From assembly GCA_003278045.1 (NCBI GenBank), contig QCHG01000001.1, positions 62,001 to 126,000 of the forward strand: 64,000 nucleotides of DNA, read 5' to 3'. Positions 56,651 through 64,000 of this stretch are shown here, piece after piece. Every line of letters begins with the position of its first letter. Within the stretch, counting starts at the first letter, position 1. Below the pieces are notes generated by a model. It had not been told where the DNA came from. It searched no databases and worked only from the letters and a program-made list of their open reading frames with translations. The position numbers and the translations under genes are program-made. The DNA comes from Prochlorococcus sp. AG-402-A04. Lineage in GTDB: Bacteria; Cyanobacteriota; Cyanobacteriia; PCC-6307; Cyanobiaceae.

Positions 56651-57082
56651 ATGAATAAAACAATTACTCCACCTTTAGAAACCATTGAAAGAAATTGGTT
56701 TTTAGTTGATGCAAAAGATAAGACACTAGGGAGACTTGCTTCGGAAATTGCAACTGTACTGAGAGGTAAAAATAAACCAACTTTTACACCTCATCTTGAT
56801 ACTGGAGATTTTGTCATTGTAGTTAATGCCGAAAAAGTTGAGGTAACAGGTAAAAAAGCATCACAAAAGTTGTATAGAAGACATTCTGGAAGACCAGGAG
56901 GAATGAAAATTGAAAAATTTGAGTCCCTACAAGAAAGAATTCCTGAAAGAATCATCGAGCAAGCTGTTAAGGGTATGCTGCCACATAACTCTTTAGGAAG
57001 ACAACAATTTAAAAAACTAAAAGTTTATAAAGGTGCTGATCATCCTCATGCTGCCCAGAATCCTGTATTATTAAATAGTTAA
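56651..57082 (+). CDS. rplM: 50S ribosomal protein L13
   Basis: The 143-residue protein has [38 protein letters not shown] and [20 protein letters not shown], typical of L13. The 115-base spacer after truA, AT-rich with a possible TAAGGTAGAAT -10-like stretch, may hold an internal promoter. Confidence 0.98.
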   Translation: MNKTITPPLETIERNWFLVDAKDKTLGRLASEIATVLRGKNKPTFTPHLDTGDFVIVVNAEKVEVTGKKASQKLYRRHSGRPGGMKIEKFESLQERIPERIIEQAVKGMLPHNSLGRQQFKKLKVYKGADHPHAAQNPVLLNS

Positions 57083-57091
57083 TTTATCAAA

Positions 57092-57502
57092 ATGAATAGT
57101 CAAATAAAAAACAAAGCTGTGTACTGGGGAACTGGGAGAAGAAAAACCTCAGTGGCTAGAGTTCGCTTGATTCCAGGAAATGGTCTAATAAAAATTAATG
57201 GTCGTTCTGGAGATGATTACTTAAACTATAATCCTTTGCACTTAAATTCAATAAAAGCACCTTTGCAAACATTAGGCCTTGAAAATTCTTATGATATTTT
57301 GGTAAATGTTTTTGGTGGTGGATTGACTGGTCAAGCAGATGCTATCAAGCAAGGAGCAGCAAGAGCACTTTGTGAATTATCTCCTGATAATAGGAAGCCG
57401 CTAAAAACTGAAGGCCATCTCAGTAGAGATCCTAGAGCTAAGGAGAGAAGAAAATATGGTCTTAAAAAAGCAAGAAAAGCCCCTCAATTCTCTAAGCGTT
57501 AA
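57092..57502 (+). CDS. rpsI: 30S ribosomal protein S9
   Basis: The 136-residue protein has [38 protein letters not shown] and the C-terminal [12 protein letters not shown] tail that reaches the P-site tRNA. It follows rplM, as is usual. Confidence 0.98.
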   Translation: MNSQIKNKAVYWGTGRRKTSVARVRLIPGNGLIKINGRSGDDYLNYNPLHLNSIKAPLQTLGLENSYDILVNVFGGGLTGQADAIKQGAARALCELSPDNRKPLKTEGHLSRDPRAKERRKYGLKKARKAPQFSKR

Positions 57503-57515
57503 AGGAATTTAAATC

Positions 57516-57776
57516 ATGCCAAAATCAGAAATACACCCAAAATGGTATCCAGATGCAAAAGTTATTTGTAATGGAGAAGTTGTAATGACAACAGGCTCCA
57601 CTCAGCCTGAATTACATGTTGATGTATGGAGTGGTAATCATCCTTTCTTTACTGGAACTCAAAAGATTCTTGATACAGAAGGTAGGGTTGATAGGTTTAT
57701 GAAAAAATATGGAATGGGTTCAGCTAATTCAGCCACATCAAAAGATCAAAAAGAGGAAAAAGATTCTAAAAAATAG
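57516..57776 (+). CDS. rpmE: 50S ribosomal protein L31, zinc-free form
   Basis: The 86-residue protein has IHPKWYPDAKVICNGEVV and HPFFTGTQKILDTEGRVDRF, clearly L31. Only one cysteine (Cys18) remains of the four zinc ligands; the VCSKCHPF-type position reads VWSGNHPF. So it is a zinc-independent form. It has a C-terminal charged tail of about 20 residues. It is probably a bridge protein between subunits. Confidence 0.97.
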   Translation: MPKSEIHPKWYPDAKVICNGEVVMTTGSTQPELHVDVWSGNHPFFTGTQKILDTEGRVDRFMKKYGMGSANSATSKDQKEEKDSKK

Positions 57777-57804
57777 AATTTCTAAAAATTAAGCACAATT
57801 TCAA

Positions 57805-58899
57805 TTGGAATACACAACATTAATTGCAAGGTTGAAAACTGCTTCAGAAAGTTTTGAAAATTTGGAAGTGCAGCTTGCAGATCCTGATATAGCCAATGAT
57901 CCAAAAAAATTAGAATCAATAGCAAGAGAAAGGTCTAAATTGGAACCTTTGGTGATTGATTTTAATAAGTTGCTTGATACTGCTAAAGAAATCGAAGATT
58001 CAAAAAATCTACTGAAAGAGAATAGAAATGATAAAGAAATGGAATCTTTGATAAATGAGGAGTTAATAACTCTAGAGGAATATAAGAATGAATTGATTCA
58101 AAAAACGACAATCGCATTATTACCAAAAGATCCAAGAGATGAGAGAAGTGTAATGTTAGAAATCAGAGCCGGTGCTGGAGGAAACGAGGCTTGTATATGG
58201 GCGGGTGATTTAGCAAGAATGTATGAAAGATATGGACAAAAAATTGGATGGTCTGTAAAACCCGTTAGTGCTTCTGAGTCAGATATGGGAGGATTTAAGG
58301 AGTTAGTTATCTCTGTTAAGGGAGAATCTGTATATAGTCAACTTAAATTTGAGGCCGGTGTACATAGAGTACAAAGGGTTCCAGCTACTGAATCTCAAGG
58401 TAGAGTTCACACCTCAACTGCGACAGTAGCTGTCATGCCTGAGGCTGATCCTGTTGAGGTTAAGATTGATCCAACTGAATTAGAGGTTGGTACAGCAAGA
58501 TCAGGAGGTGCAGGGGGACAAAATGTTAATAAGGTAGAGACAGCTATTGATCTTCTCCATAAGCCTACAGGGATAAGAGTTTTTTGTACTCAAGAGAGAT
58601 CACAGTTGCAAAATCGCGAACGAGCAATGGAAATTTTAAGAGCTAAATTATATGAAATTCAATTAAAAGAAGCTAATGCAAAAGAGAGATCACAAAGGCT
58701 TTCCCAGGTTGGAACAGGTGATAGGAGTGAAAAAATTAGAACTTATAATTTTAAAGATAACAGGACAACTGATCATAGATTAGGTTCCAATTTTTCACTA
58801 GAACCAATTCTTGCTGGTCAGTTAGATGAAGTTATTGATGCATGTATAGCACAAGAACAAAAAAGAATGATGGAAGATTTTAATAACGAAGTTAATTAA
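57805..58899 (+). CDS. prfA: Peptide chain release factor 1
   Basis: The 364-residue protein has the codon-recognition motif PAT in [14 protein letters not shown] and the GGQ motif in [15 protein letters not shown]. It reads UAA and UAG and triggers peptide release. The start is a TTG at 57805. It is the last gene of the superoperon, convergent with the HNH gene. Confidence 0.96.
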   Translation: MEYTTLIARLKTASESFENLEVQLADPDIANDPKKLESIARERSKLEPLVIDFNKLLDTAKEIEDSKNLLKENRNDKEMESLINEELITLEEYKNELIQKTTIALLPKDPRDERSVMLEIRAGAGGNEACIWAGDLARMYERYGQKIGWSVKPVSASESDMGGFKELVISVKGESVYSQLKFEAGVHRVQRVPATESQGRVHTSTATVAVMPEADPVEVKIDPTELEVGTARSGGAGGQNVNKVETAIDLLHKPTGIRVFCTQERSQLQNRERAMEILRAKLYEIQLKEANAKERSQRLSQVGTGDRSEKIRTYNFKDNRTTDHRLGSNFSLEPILAGQLDEVIDACIAQEQKRMMEDFNNEVN

Positions 58900-58912
58900 A
58901 ATTTTATTTTTA

Positions 58913-59419
58913 TTAGATTGAAATTCCTATTACGTATTTACTCCATTCTTTATGTCTGCCAGAGTCAATTTGTCTTGTGGCCTCAAAATTAAGATTACTT
59001 AGTGGACGATAAGGTTTGCGTTTTAAAGGCATATTTGCCTCTTCTGGGGTTCGGTTTCCTTTTTGTACATTACATCTGAGACATGCTGTCGTAACATTTT
59101 CCCAGTTATCTGTTCCACCCCTGCTTCTCGGTAAAACATGGTCTATTGATAGATCACTACCCCTATAGTTACAGTACTGGCAAGAATTATTATCTCTCAT
59201 AAGAATGTTTTTCCTTGTCAAAGAAACCTCTCTAAAAGGGACCTTAACGTAGTAACGAAGTCTTATAACTGTCGGCAATTTTCTACCGCAATGTATTGAA
59301 TATGATTTATCTTCCTCTAAGCTTTCTGCTTTACCTTTGATCATCAAAATGACAGCTCTTCGCCAAGAAGTGATGTTTAAAGGTTCATAAGATGCATTTA
59401 AAACTAGAGTCTGGCCCAT
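58913..59419 (-). CDS. HNH endonuclease-family protein
   Basis: The protein (168 residues from the ATG at 59417-59419, giving GQTLVLNASYEPLNIT, which I take as the family N-terminus) has the HNH core with CQYC, DHVLPRSRGGTDNWENV and CLRCN, a zinc-supported beta-beta-alpha-metal fold. In-frame ATGs at 59443, 59470 and 59506 would lengthen it, and the last one would overlap alr. The family is conserved in cyanobacteria with unknown substrate; no toxin or restriction context is visible. Confidence 0.85.
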   Translation of the reverse strand: MGQTLVLNASYEPLNITSWRRAVILMIKGKAESLEEDKSYSIHCGRKLPTVIRLRYYVKVPFREVSLTRKNILMRDNNSCQYCNYRGSDLSIDHVLPRSRGGTDNWENVTTACLRCNVQKGNRTPEEANMPLKRKPYRPLSNLNFEATRQIDSGRHKEWSKYVIGISI

Positions 59420-59487
59420 GCCAAAATACAATTTACATGTCATGCTAACTGTATATTTCAATAAGCGCATATAATTGTGCAAAGTTA

Positions 59488-60687
59488 ATGCAAATTCGGC
59501 AAACAAGTCAGCAATTTAATTTTGATAAATATCCAAATTTTGATAGAGATATAGATCCGAAACAAAGAGCATGGATTGAAGTCAATGGTGAAGCAATAGA
59601 AAAAAATGTAAGGCAGTTAAGATCACAATTAAGTAAAAGTTGTCAATTTATGGCGGTTGTCAAAGCTGATGGATATGGACATGATGCAAAAGTAGTATCT
59701 GAATATGCTATTAGAGGCGGAGCTTCAGAATTAGGCGTTGCCACTTTAAAAGAAGGGATTAAGCTTCGTTCTTTTGGAGTTAACAAACCAATTCTTGTTT
59801 TGGGAAATTTATATACGAAAAAGGATTTAATAATAGCCTGTAGAAATGATCTTATGCCAACTATAAGTAGTCTTAGAGAGTGTTTAATTTGCAACAATAT
59901 TGGTAAGCAGTTTGGATTGAAATTTTCTTTACATCTTAAGGTTGATACTGGAATGTCAAGATTAGGATTTGAATCTGATAAGTTTATTCAGGAATTTGAA
60001 AAAATAAAATCTTTTGAAAACATTTCAATAGAAGGAATATATAGTCATTTATCATCTGCAGATGAAGCTAACGCAATAGATTCTCAAAGTATTACACAAT
60101 TACAAAGACTTAAGTTTTATGAATTATTAAAGCAAATTAATCTTGATAGAAATAATGAAATTAAGATTCATTTGGCTAATTCTGCGGGAATGCTTCTTAG
60201 CAATGATTTTCATTTTCACATGGTACGTGTTGGGCTTTCTATGTACGGATACAGTCCATTAGACAAAATAGATAAAAATTTATTACTTAAACCAGCTTTA
60301 TCTTTGAAGGTCAAAGTAGCTTTTATAAGAAATATTGATAAAGGTGTAAGTGTAAGTTATGGAGGCAAATTTGTAAGTCATAGAAAAACTAAGTTAGCTG
60401 TATTAAGTATTGGTTATGCAGATGGTGTACCAAGAATTCTTTCAGGCAAGATTAAAGTAATTCATAATAATAAATTTTATCCTCAAGTTGGATCTATAAC
60501 TATGGACCAAATGATGGTAGACATAACAGATTCTAATGAAATTAAAGTTGGTAGTACCATGTTATTACTAGGATCTGATGGAGATAAAACAATTTCTCCT
60601 CTTGAATGGGCAAGAAAATCTAATACTATTCCTTGGGAAATTCTTTGTTCTTTTAAAAATAGATTACCTAAAGTTCAAGTAGATTAG
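59488..60687 (+). CDS. alr: Alanine racemase
   Basis: The 399-residue protein has the PLP-lysine motif AVVKADGYGHD with Lys59 and the second catalytic tyrosine Tyr291 in VSYGGKFVSHRKT. It makes D-alanine for peptidoglycan. It has an ATG start, a slightly longer N-terminus than usual (about 25 residues), and is divergent from the HNH gene. Confidence 0.95.
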   Translation: MQIRQTSQQFNFDKYPNFDRDIDPKQRAWIEVNGEAIEKNVRQLRSQLSKSCQFMAVVKADGYGHDAKVVSEYAIRGGASELGVATLKEGIKLRSFGVNKPILVLGNLYTKKDLIIACRNDLMPTISSLRECLICNNIGKQFGLKFSLHLKVDTGMSRLGFESDKFIQEFEKIKSFENISIEGIYSHLSSADEANAIDSQSITQLQRLKFYELLKQINLDRNNEIKIHLANSAGMLLSNDFHFHMVRVGLSMYGYSPLDKIDKNLLLKPALSLKVKVAFIRNIDKGVSVSYGGKFVSHRKTKLAVLSIGYADGVPRILSGKIKVIHNNKFYPQVGSITMDQMMVDITDSNEIKVGSTMLLLGSDGDKTISPLEWARKSNTIPWEILCSFKNRLPKVQVD

Positions 60688-60748
60688 ACATTTCGATTAA
60701 ATAAAAAATTTTGAATGTTTGCATAAAAATTGATAATGTATAAGAACT

Positions 60749-60837
60749 GGAGAGGTGGCTGAGTGGTTGAAAGCGGCTCCCTGCTAAGGAGTTACAGGAG
60801 GTAACTTTTGTCGAGGGTTCGAATCCCTCCCTCTCCG
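60749..60837 (+). tRNA. trnS: tRNA-Ser (GCT)
   Basis: Plus strand, 89 bases. The acceptor GGAGAGG pairs with CCTCTCC, the anticodon loop CTGCTAA has anticodon GCT, and a long variable arm (about 60788-60810) is present, as expected for tRNA-Ser. The T-loop is TTCGAAT and position 73 is G. CCA is not encoded. A GATAAT -10-like box (60732-60737) lies just upstream. Confidence 0.96.
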
Positions 60838-60872
60838 TGATTTATTTAGAAAATTTTTAATTAATATTTGTT

Positions 60873-61661
60873 TTAAAACAAGTCAAGATCAATATCTTCT
60901 AGGTCATAAATAGAATTTAAAATCAAGTCAGCGCCTGCATTTCTAAGATTTGTTTCGTAAGAATTACGTTCTTTTAATCGAGAATTTAAATGTAAATGAG
61001 GGGGAGCTATTCCGATACTTATGAATTTCTGAGATGGTATTTCCTTTCTAGCGTTTATAACTGTATTTATATCTGCAATAGTATCTCCTACATATGCAAT
61101 AGGAATATTTGATTCACCAATTTTATCTCCAATAAGCTTTTTTGATAAGTTAATAAAACCTTTAGGATCAGGCTTGTCAGGGGCATCTCCCATAGATATT
61201 AATGGTGGTGATTTTAGTCCAAGTCTTTTTTCTAAAACAAATTTTGCAGAAGCAGACTCTGCACCACTAACAAAACCCCAAATTATTCCATTATCTTGAA
61301 TTAAATCAAAAAACTTTTTATCAACTAATAACTCCTCATTTGTTATGTAACCCGACCAGTATTTACTATCTTTATTTGGATCTCCACCAAAGTAAAACTT
61401 TTCAAAACATTTTACTATCTCCTCTCTTGGAGGAATTTTAAGGTTTAAGTTTTCTTTTTTTATACATCTTTTTATAAGTTCTAAACTTAAATCCCAGTCA
61501 TTATTCCAGATCCCTTCATTTTTAGCATTATCAATATCTATATAACTTGGCTCCCATCCGGTAAATTTGTAGACAGTTTTTTTTAATGAAAGTCTGTAAC
61601 TATTCTCTACGCTGCGGATTACCCCATCAATGTCAAACAAAATTAAACCAATATTTTTCAA
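60873..61661 (-). CDS. HAD-superfamily hydrolase (TIGR01548-like)
   Basis: The 262-residue protein has the HAD motif I FDIDGVIRSV (Asp10, Asp12), a motif II-like FVSGAE, and AYVGDTIADINTVINAR (motif IV). The N-terminal region with TGWEPSYIDIDNAKNEGIWNNDW fits a helical cap. I recognise the pattern of the TIGR01548 group. The start is a TTG. The substrate is unknown. Confidence 0.82.
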   Translation of the reverse strand: MKNIGLILFDIDGVIRSVENSYRLSLKKTVYKFTGWEPSYIDIDNAKNEGIWNNDWDLSLELIKRCIKKENLNLKIPPREEIVKCFEKFYFGGDPNKDSKYWSGYITNEELLVDKKFFDLIQDNGIIWGFVSGAESASAKFVLEKRLGLKSPPLISMGDAPDKPDPKGFINLSKKLIGDKIGESNIPIAYVGDTIADINTVINARKEIPSQKFISIGIAPPHLHLNSRLKERNSYETNLRNAGADLILNSIYDLEDIDLDLF

Positions 61662-61758
61662 TTAATTTTCTTACGTCATTATTATAAAAGATTAGTATTC
61701 TTATAAAGAAAAAGCAAAGAAAAACATTCTATTTATAAAAATTATGGATTAGCGAAAC

Positions 61759-63561
61759 TTAATTTTGTAAATATCCTCTGGGAGTGAGAAATATTTCATC
61801 AACTAAGGTTGTTTGAGAATTGCCAATAATAATGATTGATAACATATCAATCTCTTTAAAAGGAATGGTATTTAAAGTAAAAAATTTTTTGGTTTGATTT
61901 TCTCTCCCTACTTGTCTAGCTAATAAAACTGGAGTATCACCATGCCTAGATTGTAAACATATATCTATTACACTTTTAAGCTGCCAATTTCTCTCAATGG
62001 ATTGAGGATTAAATAAAGCTATTACAAAGTCGCCCACAAGAGCTCCTTTAATTCTTTTTTCTATTAAAGACCATGGAGTTAATTTATCGCTTAAACTTAC
62101 TGAACAAAAGTCATTCATTAGTGGTGCTCCACTAATTGCAGCAGCTAATTGAACACTACTTATACCTGGATGTATTTCAAAGTAAGGTCTATATTCTTTT
62201 TTGATTTTTTGTACTAATTCTAAAAGTAAACCTGCCATTCCATAAAATCCAGATTCACCTGAAGAAATTAAAGCCACTTTTATTCCTTCTTCTGCTAGTT
62301 TAATTGCTTTACTGCATCTCTCTTTTTCCTCAGTAAGTTTACTTTCAATTAAAACCTGATCATTCCTTTTTAAGGGTTTTATTAAATCTAAATACATTTT
62401 GTATCCAATCCAAACAGTACATCTTGAAAGTGCTTTTCTTGCATTATTGGTTAGGAAGGAGATATCACCGGGCCCACTTCCAATAATATGGATCTCACCA
62501 TGGGTTGGATTATATTGATTTTTTGATTCTGCTACAGCGATAGTTACTGCCCCAGATTTATTTTTGAAAATTCTTTTTTCTTCTAATAATTTTGATTCTT
62601 CTCCTGCTGCAAGTAAGCAAGAGGCTTCTGCTACAGAAGGTGTACCAATTTCCCTTTGCACGACATTTGATGGATTTGGAACAATTATTGTTGAAAGATC
62701 TTTTTTACTAAAAAACTTTATAGGCAAGTTTTTTTCTTCAGAAAGTTCTAAAATTCCTTTCTCATCTTTTTTTATATCTATAGTTGCAAATCCCGCAATT
62801 GATTGCTGCGATAAATTTCCTGACTCCAAAAGATTATTTAAAGAATTTGATATTAATTCTTTGCTTGTATTTCTTTCACATCCAATGCCAATCCATAATA
62901 CAGGCGGGTGCCAAGTTGTTCCATGATTTTCGAATATACTCACATGAAATGTTGAATCTAGTTTTTCAGTTTCTTTTTTATCAATTTGATTAATAATCTC
63001 AGCTGATTCTGAAGTTTTCCATAAGCTATTACCAGATAATTGTTTGCAAAATATTTCTTCGTTTTTAGCTTGTTTAATTACTAGTTTTGACCAATCGTTG
63101 ATTTTACCAGATCTTTTCCACCCCCATTGATTTCCAAATGCATCAAGATTTAAGAGGCTTTGATCATTGGAATTATTAGTTTCTATAATTTCGCCACCAA
63201 GTAAATTAGCAATTTGACATGAAATATTTTGCGTATTTGACTGATGTAAGCCAATTAATGGAACTATCTTGGAACATTTGTTATCTATAACTATCACTCC
63301 TGGATCTTGATCTTTAGAGGTTAAAAATGGATTTATTATGCGTATTGTTGCAGCAATTGAGCCTATAAAAATTATTAAATCTATCTCCGGCCATTTTTTT
63401 AGTAATATTTCTCTAGGTTTTTGTACTTTAATAAGTTCACTTTCCTTTCCATCCTCTTTTGAAGAACCCGCAATATATATGTCTTTGACAAATTCTGTTT
63501 TTTTAAGCCTTTTTAAAATTTCTTTTGAATTATTAGATAGACCTATCGCAATGCCTTTCAA
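61759..63561 (-). CDS. cobJ: CbiG-CobJ fusion, cobalamin biosynthesis (precorrin-3B methyltransferase)
   Basis: The 600-residue protein has an N-terminal CbiG-like region (about 1-345): IAIGLSNNSKEILKRL, FIGSIAATIRII, and WIGIGCERNTSKELI, SVAEASCLLAAG. Residues about 355-600 are a SAM-dependent CobJ domain with GEIHIIGSGPGDISFLT, IGYKMYLDLI and SSGESGFYGMAGLLLE. It makes precorrin-4/cobalt-precorrin-4 and opens the ring's delta-lactone in the anaerobic (or mixed) B12 route. The start is a TTG. It is divergent from psaA. Confidence 0.9.
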   Translation of the reverse strand: MKGIAIGLSNNSKEILKRLKKTEFVKDIYIAGSSKEDGKESELIKVQKPREILLKKWPEIDLIIFIGSIAATIRIINPFLTSKDQDPGVIVIDNKCSKIVPLIGLHQSNTQNISCQIANLLGGEIIETNNSNDQSLLNLDAFGNQWGWKRSGKINDWSKLVIKQAKNEEIFCKQLSGNSLWKTSESAEIINQIDKKETEKLDSTFHVSIFENHGTTWHPPVLWIGIGCERNTSKELISNSLNNLLESGNLSQQSIAGFATIDIKKDEKGILELSEEKNLPIKFFSKKDLSTIIVPNPSNVVQREIGTPSVAEASCLLAAGEESKLLEEKRIFKNKSGAVTIAVAESKNQYNPTHGEIHIIGSGPGDISFLTNNARKALSRCTVWIGYKMYLDLIKPLKRNDQVLIESKLTEEKERCSKAIKLAEEGIKVALISSGESGFYGMAGLLLELVQKIKKEYRPYFEIHPGISSVQLAAAISGAPLMNDFCSVSLSDKLTPWSLIEKRIKGALVGDFVIALFNPQSIERNWQLKSVIDICLQSRHGDTPVLLARQVGRENQTKKFFTLNTIPFKEIDMLSIIIIGNSQTTLVDEIFLTPRGYLQN

Positions 63562-63663
63562 ATTAGAAACTATTGATAGTAACTTTGAAATTATATCCTG
63601 TCGCTGGATTTAAAAAATTTTCTTTGAAATATAAAAAAAAATTTAAGAAATTTATTTAAATTT

Positions 63664-63679
63664 TGAGTAAAAATACTCA
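63664..63679. promoter_or_regulatory. Perfect palindrome upstream of psaA/cobJ
   Basis: TGAGTA and TACTCA form a perfect 6-bp inverted repeat around AAAA. This 16-base symmetry is like an operator for a dimeric regulator. It is not an NtcA site, since GTA and TAC are four bases apart rather than eight. It lies about 100 bases from the cobJ start and 217 bases from psaA. Confidence 0.35.
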
Positions 63680-63720
63680 TAATTTAGTCATAGACTAGAA
63701 TTTAACAAAATATTCATATA

Positions 63721-63746
63721 GTAACAATCATTAGAACATTTGTTAC
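63721..63746. promoter_or_regulatory. Inverted repeat GTAACAA-N12-TTGTTAC upstream of psaA
   Basis: Seven-base arms are exact reverse complements separated by 12 bases. The site is 150 bases upstream of the psaA ATG. It could be an operator or the base of a leader hairpin; no known regulator is implied. Confidence 0.35.
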
Positions 63747-63895
63747 GTTAATGCATAACGAAAGAATCTTTGCCTTATTATTTTTGAAACGAATATCTAA
63801 AGTTCCGAAGGATTCGTTTTCTTGAACATTATCATTAAAAATAGGTTCAAGATCCGATCAATCGGCTTTAATGTCAATTATTTTCGAGGTGCTAG

Positions 63896-64000
63896 ATGAC
63901 CATCAGCCCACCAGAAAGTGGAGAAAAAAACAAAAAAGTTTTGGAAGATCCTGTCAAGGCCGATCCAAGACCTATTGATTTTGCCAAATTAGATAAGCCA
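63896..64000 (+). CDS. psaA: Photosystem I P700 apoprotein A1, N-terminal fragment (runs off the right edge)
   Basis: The first 35 codons begin MTISPPESGEK and continue with DPVKADPRPIDFAKLDKP, the N-terminus of PsaA in picocyanobacteria. PsaA carries half of the P700 special pair and most antenna chlorophyll of photosystem I. The frame is open to the window end. It is transcribed rightward, with a long leader or promoter region of more than 300 bases. Confidence 0.93.
   Translation, partial: MTISPPESGEKNKKVLEDPVKADPRPIDFAKLDKP

Larger units (their letters stand above)
63562..63895. other. Intergenic region between cobJ and psaA
   Basis: A 334-base, AT-rich spacer between divergent genes. 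It holds two inverted repeats, TGAGTA-AAAA-TACTCA at 63664-63679 and GTAACAA/TTGTTAC at 63721-63746, and a smaller CGTTA/TAACG pair around 63747. Possible operator sites for psaA or cobJ, but none matches a consensus I know, including the double HLR1 repeat. There is no ORF above 20 codons that looks real. Confidence 0.5.

Noticed and set aside
62564..62926. 120-codon plus-strand frame inside cobJ
   Set aside because: Opposite a recognised domain; composition is that of a shadow frame.
63752..63808. Short ORF (18 codons) upstream of psaA
   Set aside because: No RBS or recognised peptide; chance frame in a promoter region.
1..64000. CRISPR array, prophage, transposon or defence island
   Set aside because: No regularly spaced repeats, integrase, transposase, or typical defence genes were seen; the lone HNH protein lacks such context.

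Overview
This window looks like a chromosomal segment of a very AT-rich, streamlined marine picocyanobacterium, most likely a high-light-type Prochlorococcus. The evidence is photosystem I genes (psaD, start of psaA), NDH-1 subunit NdhN, a cyanobacterial CrtD, LdpA, CURT1/CAAD, CCB-type and HNH proteins, the PanC-Cmk and CbiG-CobJ fusions, and an ho1-pebA-pebB cluster, all packed with very short spacers and low GC. Genus and ecotype are inferred from gene content and base composition, not from a database search. I see no insertion sequence, prophage, CRISPR array or integrase; the whole window reads as core chromosome.

Layout. 1-6.3 kb: 5' end of glycogen phosphorylase (minus), then a plus-strand run of a CPA2 antiporter, an alpha/beta hydrolase, a hexose mutarotase-like protein and a DUF1537 acid-sugar kinase, then icd on the minus strand. 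6.5-9.7 kb: a small unknown protein, heme oxygenase, PebA and PebB (heme to phycoerythrobilin), and a low-molecular-weight phosphatase. 9.7-20 kb: panC-cmk, purM, two unknown proteins, tRNA-Cys, a lipid-A-disaccharide-synthase-like protein, RNase D, a CCB protein, hemF, mrp and rodA. 20-29.9 kb: an atypical histidine kinase, psaD, trpE, gshA, ppc, a GNAT-like protein, tRNA-Arg, recF (with a start-site problem) and speD. 29.9-42.5 kb: larE, a tandem CobO-like protein, a MoeB-rhodanese protein, CAAD, fructosamine kinase, crtD, tyrA, a degenerate DinG-like protein, recA with a LexA box, a HAD protein, tRNA-Gln, ldpA and ndhN.

42.8-58.9 kb is the merged S10/spc/alpha/L13 ribosomal superoperon of cyanobacteria: rplC-D-W-B, rpsS, rplV, rpsC, rplP, rpmC, rpsQ, rplN-X-E, rpsH, rplF-R, rpsE, rplO, secY, adk, rpmJ, rpsM-K, rpoA, rplQ, truA, rplM, rpsI, rpmE, prfA. 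All genes face the same way, with overlaps or short gaps and good Shine-Dalgarno sequences. After it come an HNH nuclease, alr, tRNA-Ser, a HAD protein, a CbiG-CobJ fusion for cobalamin synthesis, and the 5' end of psaA at the right edge.

Themes. (1) Several proteins that often carry zinc-binding cysteines lack them here: L36, L31, the MoeB-like enzyme, and an adenylate kinase with a short LID. (2) Two proteins keep the fold of an ATP-dependent enzyme but have lost motifs: the DinG-like protein and the kinase ATPase domain. (3) Several gene starts need correction: the lipid-A-like gene starts at a GTG after the antisense tRNA-Cys, and recF has no in-frame ATG, GTG or TTG ahead of its Walker A motif because of an A8/T7 tract. 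I found no convincing new defence or mobile system. The best candidates for undescribed biology are the antiporter/hydrolase/mutarotase/DUF1537-kinase operon, the catalytically degenerate DinG-like protein, and the small Cys-rich protein downstream of purM.
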